Below, in pieces: positions 18,271-27,848 of a stretch of 64,000 nt of DNA (position 1 is the first letter of the stretch; the number at the start of each line of letters is the position of its first letter). The translations under genes and the position numbers were made by a program. The notes below the pieces were generated by a model that searched no databases, was not told where the DNA came from, and worked only from the letters and a program-made list of their open reading frames with translations. This DNA is from Bacilli bacterium (GTDB lineage Bacteria > Bacillota_I > Bacilli_A > RFN20 > DUOF01): assembly GCA_017517765.1 (NCBI GenBank), contig JAFWYE010000006.1, positions 558,001 through 622,000 on the forward strand, in the 5' to 3' direction.

Positions 18271-20631
18271 ATGGCCGAGAAAAAAGAAAAGAAAAAAGGC
18301 GGACTCTTAGGCAAACTAATATTCATGCTAATTATTTCACTGGTACTTGGATTTGTAGTAGCCTACTTTGCCTCAGATTATATACCAAAAGAATTTAATT
18401 TAGCCGCCGATCTTATAGAAGATGAATTTATAGGAATGGGATTAACATGTAGTGTGGCGATGCTGTTCTTGTGTGGAATGTTTTGGCTATTTTCACTAAC
18501 TAAGACTTCTGATGGCGGAACACCTAGACAAATGACAAGAGGTGACTATGATGTTAACTCTGACCAAAAAGGTAGTGCTAGATGGCTAACCGACAAAGAA
18601 ATTGATACATTATTCCCAAAAGTAGCTTATGACGATGCCCATAAACACGATATAAATGGATTTGTTGTACAAACAAAAAGAATAGGAAATAAAACTTACG
18701 CAAACTATAGAGGCGGTTATCACTGTTTGATTATCGGTTCTACTGGATCAGGAAAAACTATTCGTTTCGTTATTCCTACTATGCAATTATTAGGTAGAAG
18801 TAGAACTCACCCATCTGTTGTTGTAACTGACCCTAAAGGTGAGCTATATGCCTCTCAAACAAAATTATACAAAGCTAATGGATATGACATTGTTTCAATA
18901 AACCTTCGTGAAGGTATGAAGAAATCAAGTTGTTGGAACCCCTGTCACATGGCTTATTCCGAATATCAAGAAGCTTTGGTTCAAAAAGATTTAATTAAAA
19001 GGCATACGGATAAAGTTGAAACTTATCCTAAATTACAATTAGCTGGAGACAAAGGTTCATTTAGTGAAGTGTGGTTTGAATTTGGTGGATATGCATTTTC
19101 TAATATGAAAGACGCTATGATAGAAGCTGAAAGAAAAGCTCTTTCATTAAAATCTAAAGCCCAAGAATCTATATCAGATTTATGTGATACGGTATATGCA
19201 GAATCTCAAAGAAAAGCAAACGACCCATATTGGGTAAAATCTGGTAAGAGTATGGTTCAAGGTCTATTACTTGCTATGCTTGAAGATAGTGAAATTAGAG
19301 ATTTGGGTGTAACAGAACAAAGATTTAACCTTGGTACTATTTATTCAATTCTTTCATTAAGAGTAGATTTATTAAAGTCATATTTTAATATAAGAGATGC
19401 TTCAAGTAACGCAAAGAGAATTGCTGCTGCTGCAGTTAATGCTCCTGAAAGTGGTACTAGAGAATCAATCATCTCTACAGCGCTTGCAGATCTTACTTCA
19501 TTCGCTGACCCTGATATTCAGTATATCACATGTAACAACGATATTGATTTCAAAGATATCGGTAGAAGACCTACGGTTGTATTCTTAATTATCCCTGATG
19601 AAAAAGAAAACAGACACGTATTCGCTTCACTATTTATTACTCAAGCTTATAAAGCACTAGTAGAACTTGCTAGTGGTCCTGAAGGAAAAGATGGTAAATG
19701 TCCTTCACCTGTAAACTTCATTATTGATGAATTTGCAAACATGCCTGTTATTCCTGGTATGGATAACAAAATCACTGTTGCTAGATCTAGAGGAATTTCA
19801 TTTATGCTTATTATTCAAGCTTTATCTCAACTTAACGCTAAATATACAGCAGATGTAGCAAAGATTATTAGTTCAAACTGTAACATGCAAGTTTTCCTTG
19901 CAAGTAACGACAACGAAACAGCAGAATACTTCTCTAAAATATGTGGTGAAAAAACAACAAGAGAAAAGAATGTATCTGTATCTCAAGAAGGAAAAGAAAG
20001 TATATCTTACTCTCTTGCTTCAAGAGCACTTATTAAACCTGAAGAATTATTAACATTGTCTGAGGGTACTTCGATTGTTAAGTTGCTACGTGAGCAACCT
20101 GCAAAGCTAAATCAAGTTGCCTTCTGGAAAGACTCATCTTATATCAAAGGTGAACAAAAAATTGATACTAAGTGGAATCCAAAAGTATTTACATTCGATG
20201 TTGATGGATACTATGATATTGCGACTAGATGTCAATATGATGCAATGTACAAGATTAATAAACTAGATGGCTATTCAGTTCAAAAGACACCTGATATAGA
20301 ATTCAATGATGATGAATTTGGTGATGACGATGACACTACTACAAGTGGTGGAGATGATGATACATCATTTACTAATATGGAAATTGACAATCAAGCATTA
20401 GATGATTTAAATGTAGATGAATGGTTAAAAGATGCTGACTTCAGCTGGGACTCATTATTCGAAGATGATGACTTAACTAAACCAACAGAGCCACTTGCTA
20501 CTACAGCTGACATTGTTAATGCGGCAGAACAAAACAAAGGTTTATTAAATGATCAAACTAAAGCTACTGACGTTAGTAACCTTGAAGATTGGCGCGAATT
20601 GTTCGATACTAGATCAAACGCTAATTTATAA
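18271..20631 (+). CDS. VirD4/TraG-type coupling ATPase of a type IV secretion-like system
   Basis: A membrane ATPase that recruits substrates to a type IV secretion channel. Start at ATG 18271 (AAAGGA upstream) gives 786 residues. Two N-terminal membrane segments (about 15-35 and 55-75) precede the ATPase domain: Walker A G-S-T-G-S-G-K-T near residue 155, V-V-T-D-P-K-G-E near 185, and F-I-I-D-E-F-A-N-M-P near 482 with the downstream S-R-G-I-S-F-M-L-I-I-Q-A-L-S-Q. After about residue 670 the tail is very acidic (runs of D/E), as in coupling proteins that bind basic substrates. It is monocistronic, with its own palindromic promoter and terminator. No relaxase gene is nearby. Partner genes lie at 36.3-38.3 and 41.9-46.8 kb. 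Confidence 0.92.
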   Translation: MAEKKEKKKGGLLGKLIFMLIISLVLGFVVAYFASDYIPKEFNLAADLIEDEFIGMGLTCSVAMLFLCGMFWLFSLTKTSDGGTPRQMTRGDYDVNSDQKGSARWLTDKEIDTLFPKVAYDDAHKHDINGFVVQTKRIGNKTYANYRGGYHCLIIGSTGSGKTIRFVIPTMQLLGRSRTHPSVVVTDPKGELYASQTKLYKANGYDIVSINLREGMKKSSCWNPCHMAYSEYQEALVQKDLIKRHTDKVETYPKLQLAGDKGSFSEVWFEFGGYAFSNMKDAMIEAERKALSLKSKAQESISDLCDTVYAESQRKANDPYWVKSGKSMVQGLLLAMLEDSEIRDLGVTEQRFNLGTIYSILSLRVDLLKSYFNIRDASSNAKRIAAAAVNAPESGTRESIISTALADLTSFADPDIQYITCNNDIDFKDIGRRPTVVFLIIPDEKENRHVFASLFITQAYKALVELASGPEGKDGKCPSPVNFIIDEFANMPVIPGMDNKITVARSRGISFMLIIQALSQLNAKYTADVAKIISSNCNMQVFLASNDNETAEYFSKICGEKTTREKNVSVSQEGKESISYSLASRALIKPEELLTLSEGTSIVKLLREQPAKLNQVAFWKDSSYIKGEQKIDTKWNPKVFTFDVDGYYDIATRCQYDAMYKINKLDGYSVQKTPDIEFNDDEFGDDDDTTTSGGDDDTSFTNMEIDNQALDDLNVDEWLKDADFSWDSLFEDDDLTKPTEPLATTADIVNAAEQNKGLLNDQTKATDVSNLEDWRELFDTRSNANL

Positions 20632-20641
20632 TCAAATTAAA

Positions 20642-20667
20642 CCTCGAGATAAAACTTGAGGTTTTTT
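20642..20667 (+). terminator. Terminator of the coupling-protein gene
   Basis: CCTCGAG, a 6-base loop and CTTGAGG (one mismatch-tolerant pair) are followed by six T. Confidence 0.85.
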
Positions 20668-20682
20668 ATTTACTATACACAA

Positions 20683-20712
20683 CAAAAAAAGCTCATGATT
20701 CATATCATGAGC
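20683..20712 (-). terminator. Terminator of ppdK
   Basis: GCTCATGAT and ATCATGAGC form a perfect 9-bp stem with a 4-base loop and seven T on the minus strand. Confidence 0.9.
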
Positions 20713-20739
20713 AATTTTTAATTTAGATATAATTATTAA

Positions 20740-23367
20740 CTACTTATTTTTGATTGCAGCTTGAGCAGCAGCTAATCTTGCGATAGGTACTCTATATGGA
20801 GAGCAAGATACATAAGTTAATCCTACTTTATGGAAGAATTCAATTGATGTTGGATCTCCACCATGTTCTCCACAAACACCTAGCTTAATATCACTTCTTG
20901 TAGATTTTCCTTTGTTTACAGCAATTTCTACAAGTTTTCCTGTTCCTTCGATATCAAATCTTTGGAATGGGTCATTTAGATAAATTTTCTTATCTGTATA
21001 ATCTTTAATAAATTTACCTGCATCATCTCTTGAGAATCCAAATGTCATTTGAGTTAAGTCATTTGTACCAAATGAGAAGAATTCAGCTTCTTTTGCAATT
21101 TCATCAGCATTTACACAAGCTCTTGGTAATTCAATCATAGTACCAACCTTGTATTTCATATCACTGTTAGCTTCTTTAATAATAGAATCAGCAGTTTCTA
21201 CTACAACAGCTTTAACATATTCTAATTCTTTTAGATCACCAACAAGTGGAATCATAATTTCAGGAACAATATTATATCCTGTTTCTTTTCTTACATTTAA
21301 TGCAGCCTCAATAACAGCTCTTGTTTGCATCTTAGCGATTTCTGGATAAGTAACAGCTAATCTACATCCTCTGTGTCCCATCATTGGGTTGAATTCATGT
21401 AATGAATCGATAACTTCATGTAATTCTTTAACTGTAATGTTAAGCTCTTTAGAAATCTCTTCAATTTCAAATTCTTCTTTAGGAAGGAATTCATGTAGAG
21501 GTGGATCTAGATATCTAATTGTAACTGGACATCCTTCCATTGCTTTAAATAATCCTTCAAAGTCACTTCTTTGCATTGGAAGTAGCTTAGCTAAAGCAGC
21601 TTCTCTTTGCTCTACGCTTCTAGCAACGATCATTTCTCTCATTGCTTTGATTCTATCAGCCTCAAAGAACATATGTTCTGTTCTACAAAGTCCAATACCC
21701 TCTGCTCCAAACTCTCTTGCTTGTTTAGCATCTCTTGGAGTATCAGCATTTGTTCTTACGCCTAATGTTTTGTATTCATTAGCCCAGTTCATAATTCTTT
21801 CAAAGTTTCCACTTATAGTAGCAGGAACTGTAGGTATCTTACCAAGGTAAATATTACCTGTGCTTCCATCAAGAGAAATATAATCTCCCTCTTTAATAGT
21901 TTCACCATTTAAAGTGAAATATTTTTCTTCTTCATGCATTGCGATTTCTCCACAACCAGCAACACAACAAGTACCCATACCTCTAGCAACAACAGCAGCG
22001 TGGCTAGTCATACCACCTCTAACTGTAAGAACACCTTGAGCAACATGCATACCTTCGATATCTTCTGGAGAAGTTTCAAGTCTTACAAGTACAACTTTTT
22101 CTTTCTTTTCTTCTACCCATCTAACTGCATCTTCAGCTGTAAATACTACAGCACCACAAGCAGCTCCTGGAGAAGCAGGTAATGCTCTAGCTAAAGCCTT
22201 AGTTGTCTTTAATGCATTTGTGTCAAAAGTAGGGTGAAGTAAGTTATCTAATTGTTTAGGTTCGATTTGAAGTAAAGCTTCTTCCTTACTTACTAATCCT
22301 TCATCATACATATCACATGCAATTTGAAGAGCAGCTTGAGCAGTTCTCTTACCATTTCTTGTTTGAAGCATATAAAGTTTTTCATTTTCAATTGTAAACT
22401 CCATATCTTGCATATTCTTATAGTGTTTTTCTAGAATTTGAGCAGTATTTACAAATTGCTCATATGCGCTAGGCATAACTTCTTTTAATTCCTCAATTCC
22501 CATTGGAGTTCTAACACCAGCAACAACGTCTTCACCTTGAGCATTAATTAAGAATTCTCCATATAATTTATTTTCACCAGTTGATGGGTTTCTAGAGAAT
22601 GCAACACCCGTAGCACATCTGTCTCCTCTATTACCAAATACCATCATTTGTACGTTAACTGCTGTACCCCATTCATGAGGAATTTCATTCATTTGTCTGT
22701 AATAGATAGCTCTTGGATTATTCCAAGATTTAAATACAGCTTCAATTGCAGTCATTAATTGAACTTTTGGATCTACAGGGAAATCTTCTCCCTTAGTATC
22801 CTTGTAATATTGTTTGAATAATCTTACTAATTCTTTGAAGTCATCAGCAGTTAACTCATTATCAAGCTTAACTCCTTTTTCTTCTTTCATCTTATCAATA
22901 ATTCTTTCAAAACTAGATTTAGGTAAACCTATAACAACATCACTATACATTTGAATGAATCTTCTATATGAGTCATATGCAAATTGTGCATTTCCTGTTA
23001 ATTCAATTAAAGTTTCAACAATGTCATCATTAATACCTAAGTTAAGAACAGTATCCATCATACCAGGCATTGATACTCTAGCACCACTTCTTACTGATAA
23101 TAATAAAGGATTGTTTTTATCTCCTAATTTCTTACCAACACTTTTTTCAAATTTTTCTAATGCTACCAAAATCTCTTCTTTGATTTCTGGATGTAATGTT
23201 TCATTATCATCATAATATCTAACACAAGCTTCAGTAGAAATTGTGAATCCACCTGGAACTGGCAAACCAATGCTTGTCATCTCTGCAAGACCAGCACCTT
23301 TACCACCAAGCGTATTTCTCATACTAGCGTTTCCTTCGCTAAATAAGTAAACATATTTTTTCGCCAT
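20740..23367 (-). CDS. ppdK: Pyruvate, phosphate dikinase
   Basis: Interconverts pyruvate, ATP and phosphate with PEP, AMP and PPi; in fermentative anaerobes it usually serves glycolysis with PPi. The 875 residues have the nucleotide-binding start K-Y-V-Y-L-F and G-G-K-G-A-G-L-A-E-M, the phospho-His segment G-G-M-T-S-H-A-A-V-V-A-R-G-M-G, and the PEP-domain end C-G-E-H-G-G-D-P. The longest frame extends 19 codons upstream, but only ATG 23367 has a good site (GGAGGGAG). It has a strong terminator of its own. Confidence 0.96.
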   Translation of the reverse strand: MAKKYVYLFSEGNASMRNTLGGKGAGLAEMTSIGLPVPGGFTISTEACVRYYDDNETLHPEIKEEILVALEKFEKSVGKKLGDKNNPLLLSVRSGARVSMPGMMDTVLNLGINDDIVETLIELTGNAQFAYDSYRRFIQMYSDVVIGLPKSSFERIIDKMKEEKGVKLDNELTADDFKELVRLFKQYYKDTKGEDFPVDPKVQLMTAIEAVFKSWNNPRAIYYRQMNEIPHEWGTAVNVQMMVFGNRGDRCATGVAFSRNPSTGENKLYGEFLINAQGEDVVAGVRTPMGIEELKEVMPSAYEQFVNTAQILEKHYKNMQDMEFTIENEKLYMLQTRNGKRTAQAALQIACDMYDEGLVSKEEALLQIEPKQLDNLLHPTFDTNALKTTKALARALPASPGAACGAVVFTAEDAVRWVEEKKEKVVLVRLETSPEDIEGMHVAQGVLTVRGGMTSHAAVVARGMGTCCVAGCGEIAMHEEEKYFTLNGETIKEGDYISLDGSTGNIYLGKIPTVPATISGNFERIMNWANEYKTLGVRTNADTPRDAKQAREFGAEGIGLCRTEHMFFEADRIKAMREMIVARSVEQREAALAKLLPMQRSDFEGLFKAMEGCPVTIRYLDPPLHEFLPKEEFEIEEISKELNITVKELHEVIDSLHEFNPMMGHRGCRLAVTYPEIAKMQTRAVIEAALNVRKETGYNIVPEIMIPLVGDLKELEYVKAVVVETADSIIKEANSDMKYKVGTMIELPRACVNADEIAKEAEFFSFGTNDLTQMTFGFSRDDAGKFIKDYTDKKIYLNDPFQRFDIEGTGKLVEIAVNKGKSTRSDIKLGVCGEHGGDPTSIEFFHKVGLTYVSCSPYRVPIARLAAAQAAIKNK

Positions 23368-23413
23368 GTTTTCTTTCTCCCTCCATAACATTTTTATTAT
23401 ATTCTTTATACCT

Positions 23414-24352
23414 TTACTCCTCAATATTATTGGCTATTTCTTTTATTTTTCTAAGACGATGATTGATTCCACTTTTACTAACATTTGTTCCATACAATGA
23501 ATTGAATATATCAGCAATTTCTTGTAAGTTAGCTTCAGGATTCTCTCTTCTTATAGTAATAATCTTTTTATCCTTTTCATCAAGCAGGTATTCTTTAGAG
23601 TGGGCATAAATCTTTTCAATATATTCTAATTGATTATTCGCAGATTTGATGGTTTTTACTTCATTGGATAACTCACAAATATTTAATCTATTATTAGAAT
23701 TCCAATAATCTTTATTTATTCTTTCTTCCTCAAAATCCAATACACAGTTATTAGCATTAATAACTCTTAGAAAATCACTTATTTCTTCACTCTTTTTTAT
23801 GTATATAACATACACATTTCTTCTCTTTATAAGTTTGGCATTAAGTTCAAACTTAGAAATAAGTTTAATCAAAAAGTCTGCATGCTTATCACTATGAGTT
23901 GTAATTTCCAAATGATAATGTTTACTTGCCGGATCATTAACACTTCCACTAGCTAAAAAGCTTCCCATTAAGTAGGCCCTTAAATCACCAGTGTTCCTTA
24001 AAATATCTTTATTAGGATTATGATCTAACTTACCATTTTTATAAATTTGTAAATCCTCTAATATCTCTATACCTTTGTTATTAACTTGTAACAAATAGAC
24101 ATTATTCTTTTTTAATTTCATCTTCTTAGCCACAAGAATTCTTGCATCAACATTGTATAATTCCTTGATAATAACAAATAATAATTTTGCTATTTTGGCA
24201 TTTTCGCTTCTTATTTCTAAAGTCACTCCACCACTTCTCATTGAAATTGTACCATTGATTCTTGCAAGAGATGATAATAGAGCCTTTTTCTCTCCTGGAT
24301 TAGCAAATTCATATCTAACTATTTCTTCTTTAACTTCTATTGAAAAAGACAT
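23414..24352 (-). CDS. whiA: Sporulation/division regulator WhiA
   Basis: DNA-binding protein combining a degenerate LAGLIDADG homing-endonuclease fold (N-terminal two-thirds) with a C-terminal helix-turn-helix. The start M-S-F-S-I-E-V-K-E-E-I is typical of the family, and C-terminal R-R-E-N-P-E-A-N-L-Q-E-I-A matches the HTH. The longest frame adds 51 residues that have no counterpart in WhiA and run into the divergent gene, so ATG 24352 (or 24355) behind AAAGGAG is preferred (313 residues). In B. subtilis it acts in division and chromosome segregation. It lies 46 bases upstream of ppdK. Confidence 0.93.
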   Translation of the reverse strand: MSFSIEVKEEIVRYEFANPGEKKALLSSLARINGTISMRSGGVTLEIRSENAKIAKLLFVIIKELYNVDARILVAKKMKLKKNNVYLLQVNNKGIEILEDLQIYKNGKLDHNPNKDILRNTGDLRAYLMGSFLASGSVNDPASKHYHLEITTHSDKHADFLIKLISKFELNAKLIKRRNVYVIYIKKSEEISDFLRVINANNCVLDFEEERINKDYWNSNNRLNICELSNEVKTIKSANNQLEYIEKIYAHSKEYLLDEKDKKIITIRRENPEANLQEIADIFNSLYGTNVSKSGINHRLRKIKEIANNIEE

Positions 24353-24462
24353 CATCAACCACTCCTTTAAGTATTCTAACACAAATACTACTTTTTTGGC
24401 TTCAAATAGTGAAAATTTAGGTATAATAAAGTATACTATTATAAAAAGTGAGGTAATGAAAT

Positions 24463-25017
24463 ATGGCTCTTCAAGAAATTGAATTAATGGATTTAGTGGA
24501 TGCACTAGATGAAATCAACTCAGAATACTCTGCTTTCTTCCGTCCTATGTTAGGGTACGAGGCAATTCTAAAATTATATTTAGGTATTACAGATGAACTT
24601 GAACCGCTTATCGTAGAAATCGAAGATGAATCTGGCTATGAATTCCCTCCTGATTTAGTATCTTTCTATATTTGTACTAATGGCGGAGAATTTGGTGATT
24701 TAGAATTATATCCTTTAACTACAGATCCTAGTGTAGCAAACAGCATACACAAGCATAATGTAATCGATAAGAGTTTAAAAGAATCTATCGGACTAGACAA
24801 TAGGACATTATTAGTAGGTGGATATCCTGATGACCCTAATACATATATTACATGTAAGCTAAATCCAGATGGAACTTATGTATATCAAATGTATGATGCT
24901 ACTAAGAAAAAAGCAAAAATGGAATTTGAATATATCATTCAATTAGTTGCATTAGAAGTTAACTACATAACTGACTATGATGAACTAGTAGATTATGCAA
25001 ATGGAAAAGGAGAATAA
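24463..25017 (+). CDS. SMI1/KNR4 (SUKH)-like protein
   Basis: 184 residues, soluble. The pattern Y-E-F-P-P-D-L-V-S-F-Y-x-x-T-N-G-G-E-F-G-D-L-E-L-Y-P-L recalls the SUKH superfamily core, whose members are immunity proteins or cytoplasmic regulators. No toxin gene is adjacent, so an immunity role is not supported here. It is divergent from whiA, with TATAAT at 24422-24427 and GTGAGG before the ATG. The family call rests on one motif and is moderate. Confidence 0.6.
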   Translation: MALQEIELMDLVDALDEINSEYSAFFRPMLGYEAILKLYLGITDELEPLIVEIEDESGYEFPPDLVSFYICTNGGEFGDLELYPLTTDPSVANSIHKHNVIDKSLKESIGLDNRTLLVGGYPDDPNTYITCKLNPDGTYVYQMYDATKKKAKMEFEYIIQLVALEVNYITDYDELVDYANGKGE

Positions 25018-25033
25018 CAATTCTCCTTTTTTT
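25008..25033. terminator. Bidirectional terminator between convergent genes
   Basis: AGGAGAAT and ATTCTCCT enclose AACA, with T-runs on both strands. It covers the end of the SUKH-like gene and the convergent membrane protein gene. Confidence 0.85.
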
Positions 25034-25520
25034 ATTTCTTTATATATTTTTTTATAAGAGCAAGACTAGCATCTACATCTTCTAGTTGTTCTACTTTATA
25101 TTTTTCGTTATCAGTAATAATCTTTATACTTCCTGTCTTTTTTACAATTGTCACATGTGGACCAGAAATGGTATCTTTTTGTCCTTTGACTTTTTTTACA
25201 TCTTCTACACGTATTTGTTTAATAGTATCATCATAAATAAAAAAGTAACCATTTTCATAAACTATAGCTTCTCTAGGATAAGAGTTAATTCTTTTAACTT
25301 TTTCTGCTGCTTTAAGTACAAAATAAATAATAAACACATATAAAACAGCCATTCCCATGAGAATATATCCTAAAATATTTATACCTTCTTCACCAGTTGG
25401 ATTAATCAGACAAATAATTGCACAAATTAAAAGCACAACTAATAACACTTCTAAAATTATTGCGGATTTTTTTATATTATTTTCTTTTTTAATTTCTCTA
25501 TATGCTAATACTTCCTTCAT
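25032..25520 (-). CDS. Small two-span membrane protein with C-terminal PH-like domain
   Basis: 162 residues. A short charged N-terminus is followed by two membrane helices (about 20-42 and 52-75) and a beta-rich cytoplasmic part (residues 85-160) with alternating strand patterns (E-A-I-V-Y-E-N-G-Y-F-F-I-Y). The layout resembles YcxB/bPH-type membrane proteins. Two adjacent ATGs exist; the second (25520) has better spacing from GGAGG. Function unknown. The protein at 49557 has a similar layout. Confidence 0.65.
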   Translation of the reverse strand: MKEVLAYREIKKENNIKKSAIILEVLLVVLLICAIICLINPTGEEGINILGYILMGMAVLYVFIIYFVLKAAEKVKRINSYPREAIVYENGYFFIYDDTIKQIRVEDVKKVKGQKDTISGPHVTIVKKTGSIKIITDNEKYKVEQLEDVDASLALIKKYIKK

Positions 25521-25534
25521 CATTAACCTCCATT

Positions 25535-25565
25535 ACAAAAAAAATCTTTGCTATGCAAAGACTTT
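25535..25565 (-). terminator. Terminator of secG
   Basis: TCTTTGC, ATA loop and GCAAAGA are followed by eight T on the minus strand. Confidence 0.85.
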
Positions 25566-25571
25566 TTTATT

Positions 25572-25808
25572 TTACTTCATCATTAAGAAGTGCATTACAA
25601 TTGCAAGTGTAAAGAACAAAACTCCTAGAACAAAAGTAATTCTTGATATAACAACTTCTGGTCCTCTTTCCTTTTTCTCAGCAAATGTATTAGCAATGCT
25701 TTGACCACCAATTACTCCGCCAAGTCCTCCATCTTTTCCACTTTGTAATAAAGTAATAATTATTATAAGAACAGATACAATCATGAATATAACATTTAAT
25801 ACTACCAT
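25572..25808 (-). CDS. secG: Preprotein translocase subunit SecG
   Basis: 78-residue subunit of the SecYEG channel. Two membrane helices flank the conserved loop L-L-Q-S-G-K-D-G-G-L-G-G-V-I-G-G. ATG 25808 behind GGGAGG was taken; a TTG one codon upstream opens the longer frame. It lies 59 bases after uvrB and the five-gene operon headed by secA, so it may be partly co-transcribed with it, and it ends at its own terminator. Confidence 0.95.
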   Translation of the reverse strand: MVVLNVIFMIVSVLIIIITLLQSGKDGGLGGVIGGQSIANTFAEKKERGPEVVISRITFVLGVLFFTLAIVMHFLMMK

Positions 25809-25867
25809 CAAAGATTCCTCCCTTTAGTCTCATTTAGTATAACAAATTGATTTTTAAATTAAAACAA

Positions 25868-27838
25868 TTAATTACTAATATCTCCTTTTAATTCAAAAAT
25901 AATATCCCTAAGTTGCATTGCTCTTTCAAAATCAAGAGATTTAGCAGCTTCTTTCATTTCTTTTTCTAAGTCATGTAAAAGAACTTCTCTTTCTCTTTTT
26001 GAAATCTTTTTAGACTTACTTGTCACATAATCTTTATAATCTTCTTTTAATTTAATTGGTTCTTTTATGTCCTTTATTATGGTTTGAGGAATTATATTAT
26101 TTTCCTCATTATACTTTATTTGAATTCCTCTTCTTCTTTCTGTCTCCTCAATTGCTTCTTTCATTGAATCAGTTATATTATCAGCATACATAATAACTTC
26201 TCCATTAGAATTTCTAGAAGCCCTTCCAATTATTTGAATTAACGATCTACTACTTCTTAGGAATCCTTCACTATCTGCATCTAATATAAGTACTTGAGAA
26301 ACTTCAGGGATATCTAACCCCTCTCTTAATAAATTAATGCCCACCAAAATATCATATTTTCCTTTTCTTAATTCATATATAATTTGTGTTCTCTCTAAAG
26401 TTTTAGTTTCGCTGTGCAAATATGCTACTTTGTATCCTAAATTTTTAAGATAAACAGTTAAATCTTCAGCCATCCTTATAGTTAAAGTAGTAATAAGCGT
26501 TCTCTCGTTATTTTTAATTCTTTTATTAATTCTTTCTACTATATCATCTATCTGATTTTTCTTAGATACAACACTAATAACAGGATCTACTAGCCCTGTA
26601 GGCCTAATAATTTGCTCACTAACTTTTCCTTTAACTTTTTCTAATTCATAATCACCTGGAGTTGCACTAACAAAGATAATATTATTCCCTTTCTTTTCAA
26701 ACTCTTCAAATTTAAGTGGTCTATTATCTAAAGCACTAGGAAGTCTAAAGCCATAATCCACCAAGGTTTCTTTTCTACTTCTATCCCCATTATACATTCC
26801 TCTAAATTGAGGCAAGGAAACATGAGATTCATCAATCACAATCATATACTCTCCATCAATATAATCAAACAAAGTATATGGGGTTTCCCCACTTTTTCTT
26901 CCATCTATTTTAGCACTATAATTTTCCACACCCGGACAAGTACCCAGTTCTTTTAAAGACTCCATATCATGATTAGTTCTCTCTTCTAACCTTTGTGCCT
27001 CCAAAAGTTTTCCATTATCTCTAAAATATTTTAACCTTTCAATTAATTCTTCTTTTATAGAAGGTATGGCTTTAAGTATTCTCTCTTTAGATGATGAATA
27101 GGCATATGCAGGATAAAAAGGATATACGCTATATGTTTCTAATACTTTATTTGTTAAAACATCAACCTTGCATATTCTTTCCACCAAATCATCGAATAGC
27201 TCTATTCTTATATAATAATCATCATTTGTAGCAGGAGATACTTCTATAGTTTCACCTTTTACTTTAAAACTACCTGGCACCCTATCCATATCATTTCTAT
27301 AGTATTGTGCCTCGACTAATTTTGCTAAAAATTCTTTCCTATCAATAGTTTCACCTTTTACCACGTTAAAAACTAAAGCACTATACTCACTCGGATCTCC
27401 TAATCCATATATAGCAGCAACAGAAGCTACTACAATTGTATCTTTCCTTTCAATAAGTGAATTAATTGCACTGCTTCTCATCATTTCGATTTCTTGATTT
27501 GTAAGTGCATTTTTATCTATATATGTATCCGTCTTAGGAAGATATGCCTCAGGTTGATAAAAATCGAAATTAGAAATAAAATACTCCACCCTATTATTTG
27601 GAAAAAACTCTTTAAGCTCAGCATATAATTGTCCTGCTAAAGTTTTGTTGTGTGCCATTACAATAGTTGGTTTATTTACGTTTTTTATAACATTAGATAT
27701 TGTAAATGTTTTTCCAGTTCCTGTTGCTCCTAGCAAAACTTGATACCTTTTATTATCTTTAATAATTCCCTCGCTAAGTTCTTCTATCGCTCTTTTTTGA
27801 TCCCCTTTAGGAGAAAACTTACTAACTAACTCAAACAT
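25868..27838 (-). CDS. uvrB: Excinuclease ABC subunit B
   Basis: DNA helicase-like core of nucleotide excision repair that receives damage from UvrA and binds UvrC. 656 residues: Walker A G-A-T-G-T-G-K-T (about 38-45), beta-hairpin region around [13 protein letters not shown]-box variant I-D-E-S-H-V, helicase motif R-A-S-R-N-S, and a C-terminal UVR motif ([17 protein letters not shown]). Last gene of the operon secA-prfB-yitT-ctpB-uvrB, 10 bases after ctpB. Confidence 0.97.
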   Translation of the reverse strand: MFELVSKFSPKGDQKRAIEELSEGIIKDNKRYQVLLGATGTGKTFTISNVIKNVNKPTIVMAHNKTLAGQLYAELKEFFPNNRVEYFISNFDFYQPEAYLPKTDTYIDKNALTNQEIEMMRSSAINSLIERKDTIVVASVAAIYGLGDPSEYSALVFNVVKGETIDRKEFLAKLVEAQYYRNDMDRVPGSFKVKGETIEVSPATNDDYYIRIELFDDLVERICKVDVLTNKVLETYSVYPFYPAYAYSSSKERILKAIPSIKEELIERLKYFRDNGKLLEAQRLEERTNHDMESLKELGTCPGVENYSAKIDGRKSGETPYTLFDYIDGEYMIVIDESHVSLPQFRGMYNGDRSRKETLVDYGFRLPSALDNRPLKFEEFEKKGNNIIFVSATPGDYELEKVKGKVSEQIIRPTGLVDPVISVVSKKNQIDDIVERINKRIKNNERTLITTLTIRMAEDLTVYLKNLGYKVAYLHSETKTLERTQIIYELRKGKYDILVGINLLREGLDIPEVSQVLILDADSEGFLRSSRSLIQIIGRASRNSNGEVIMYADNITDSMKEAIEETERRRGIQIKYNEENNIIPQTIIKDIKEPIKLKEDYKDYVTSKSKKISKREREVLLHDLEKEMKEAAKSLDFERAMQLRDIIFELKGDISN

Positions 27839-27848
27839 ATCTTATCTC

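Noticed and set aside
23414..24505. Longer WhiA with 51 extra N-terminal residues
   Set aside because: The extension is hydrophobic, unlike WhiA, overlaps the divergent gene, and lacks a ribosome site; the internal ATG has one.
24463..25017. Immunity protein of a toxin system
   Set aside because: Only a SUKH-like motif is present, and no toxin gene or polymorphic-toxin locus is adjacent.
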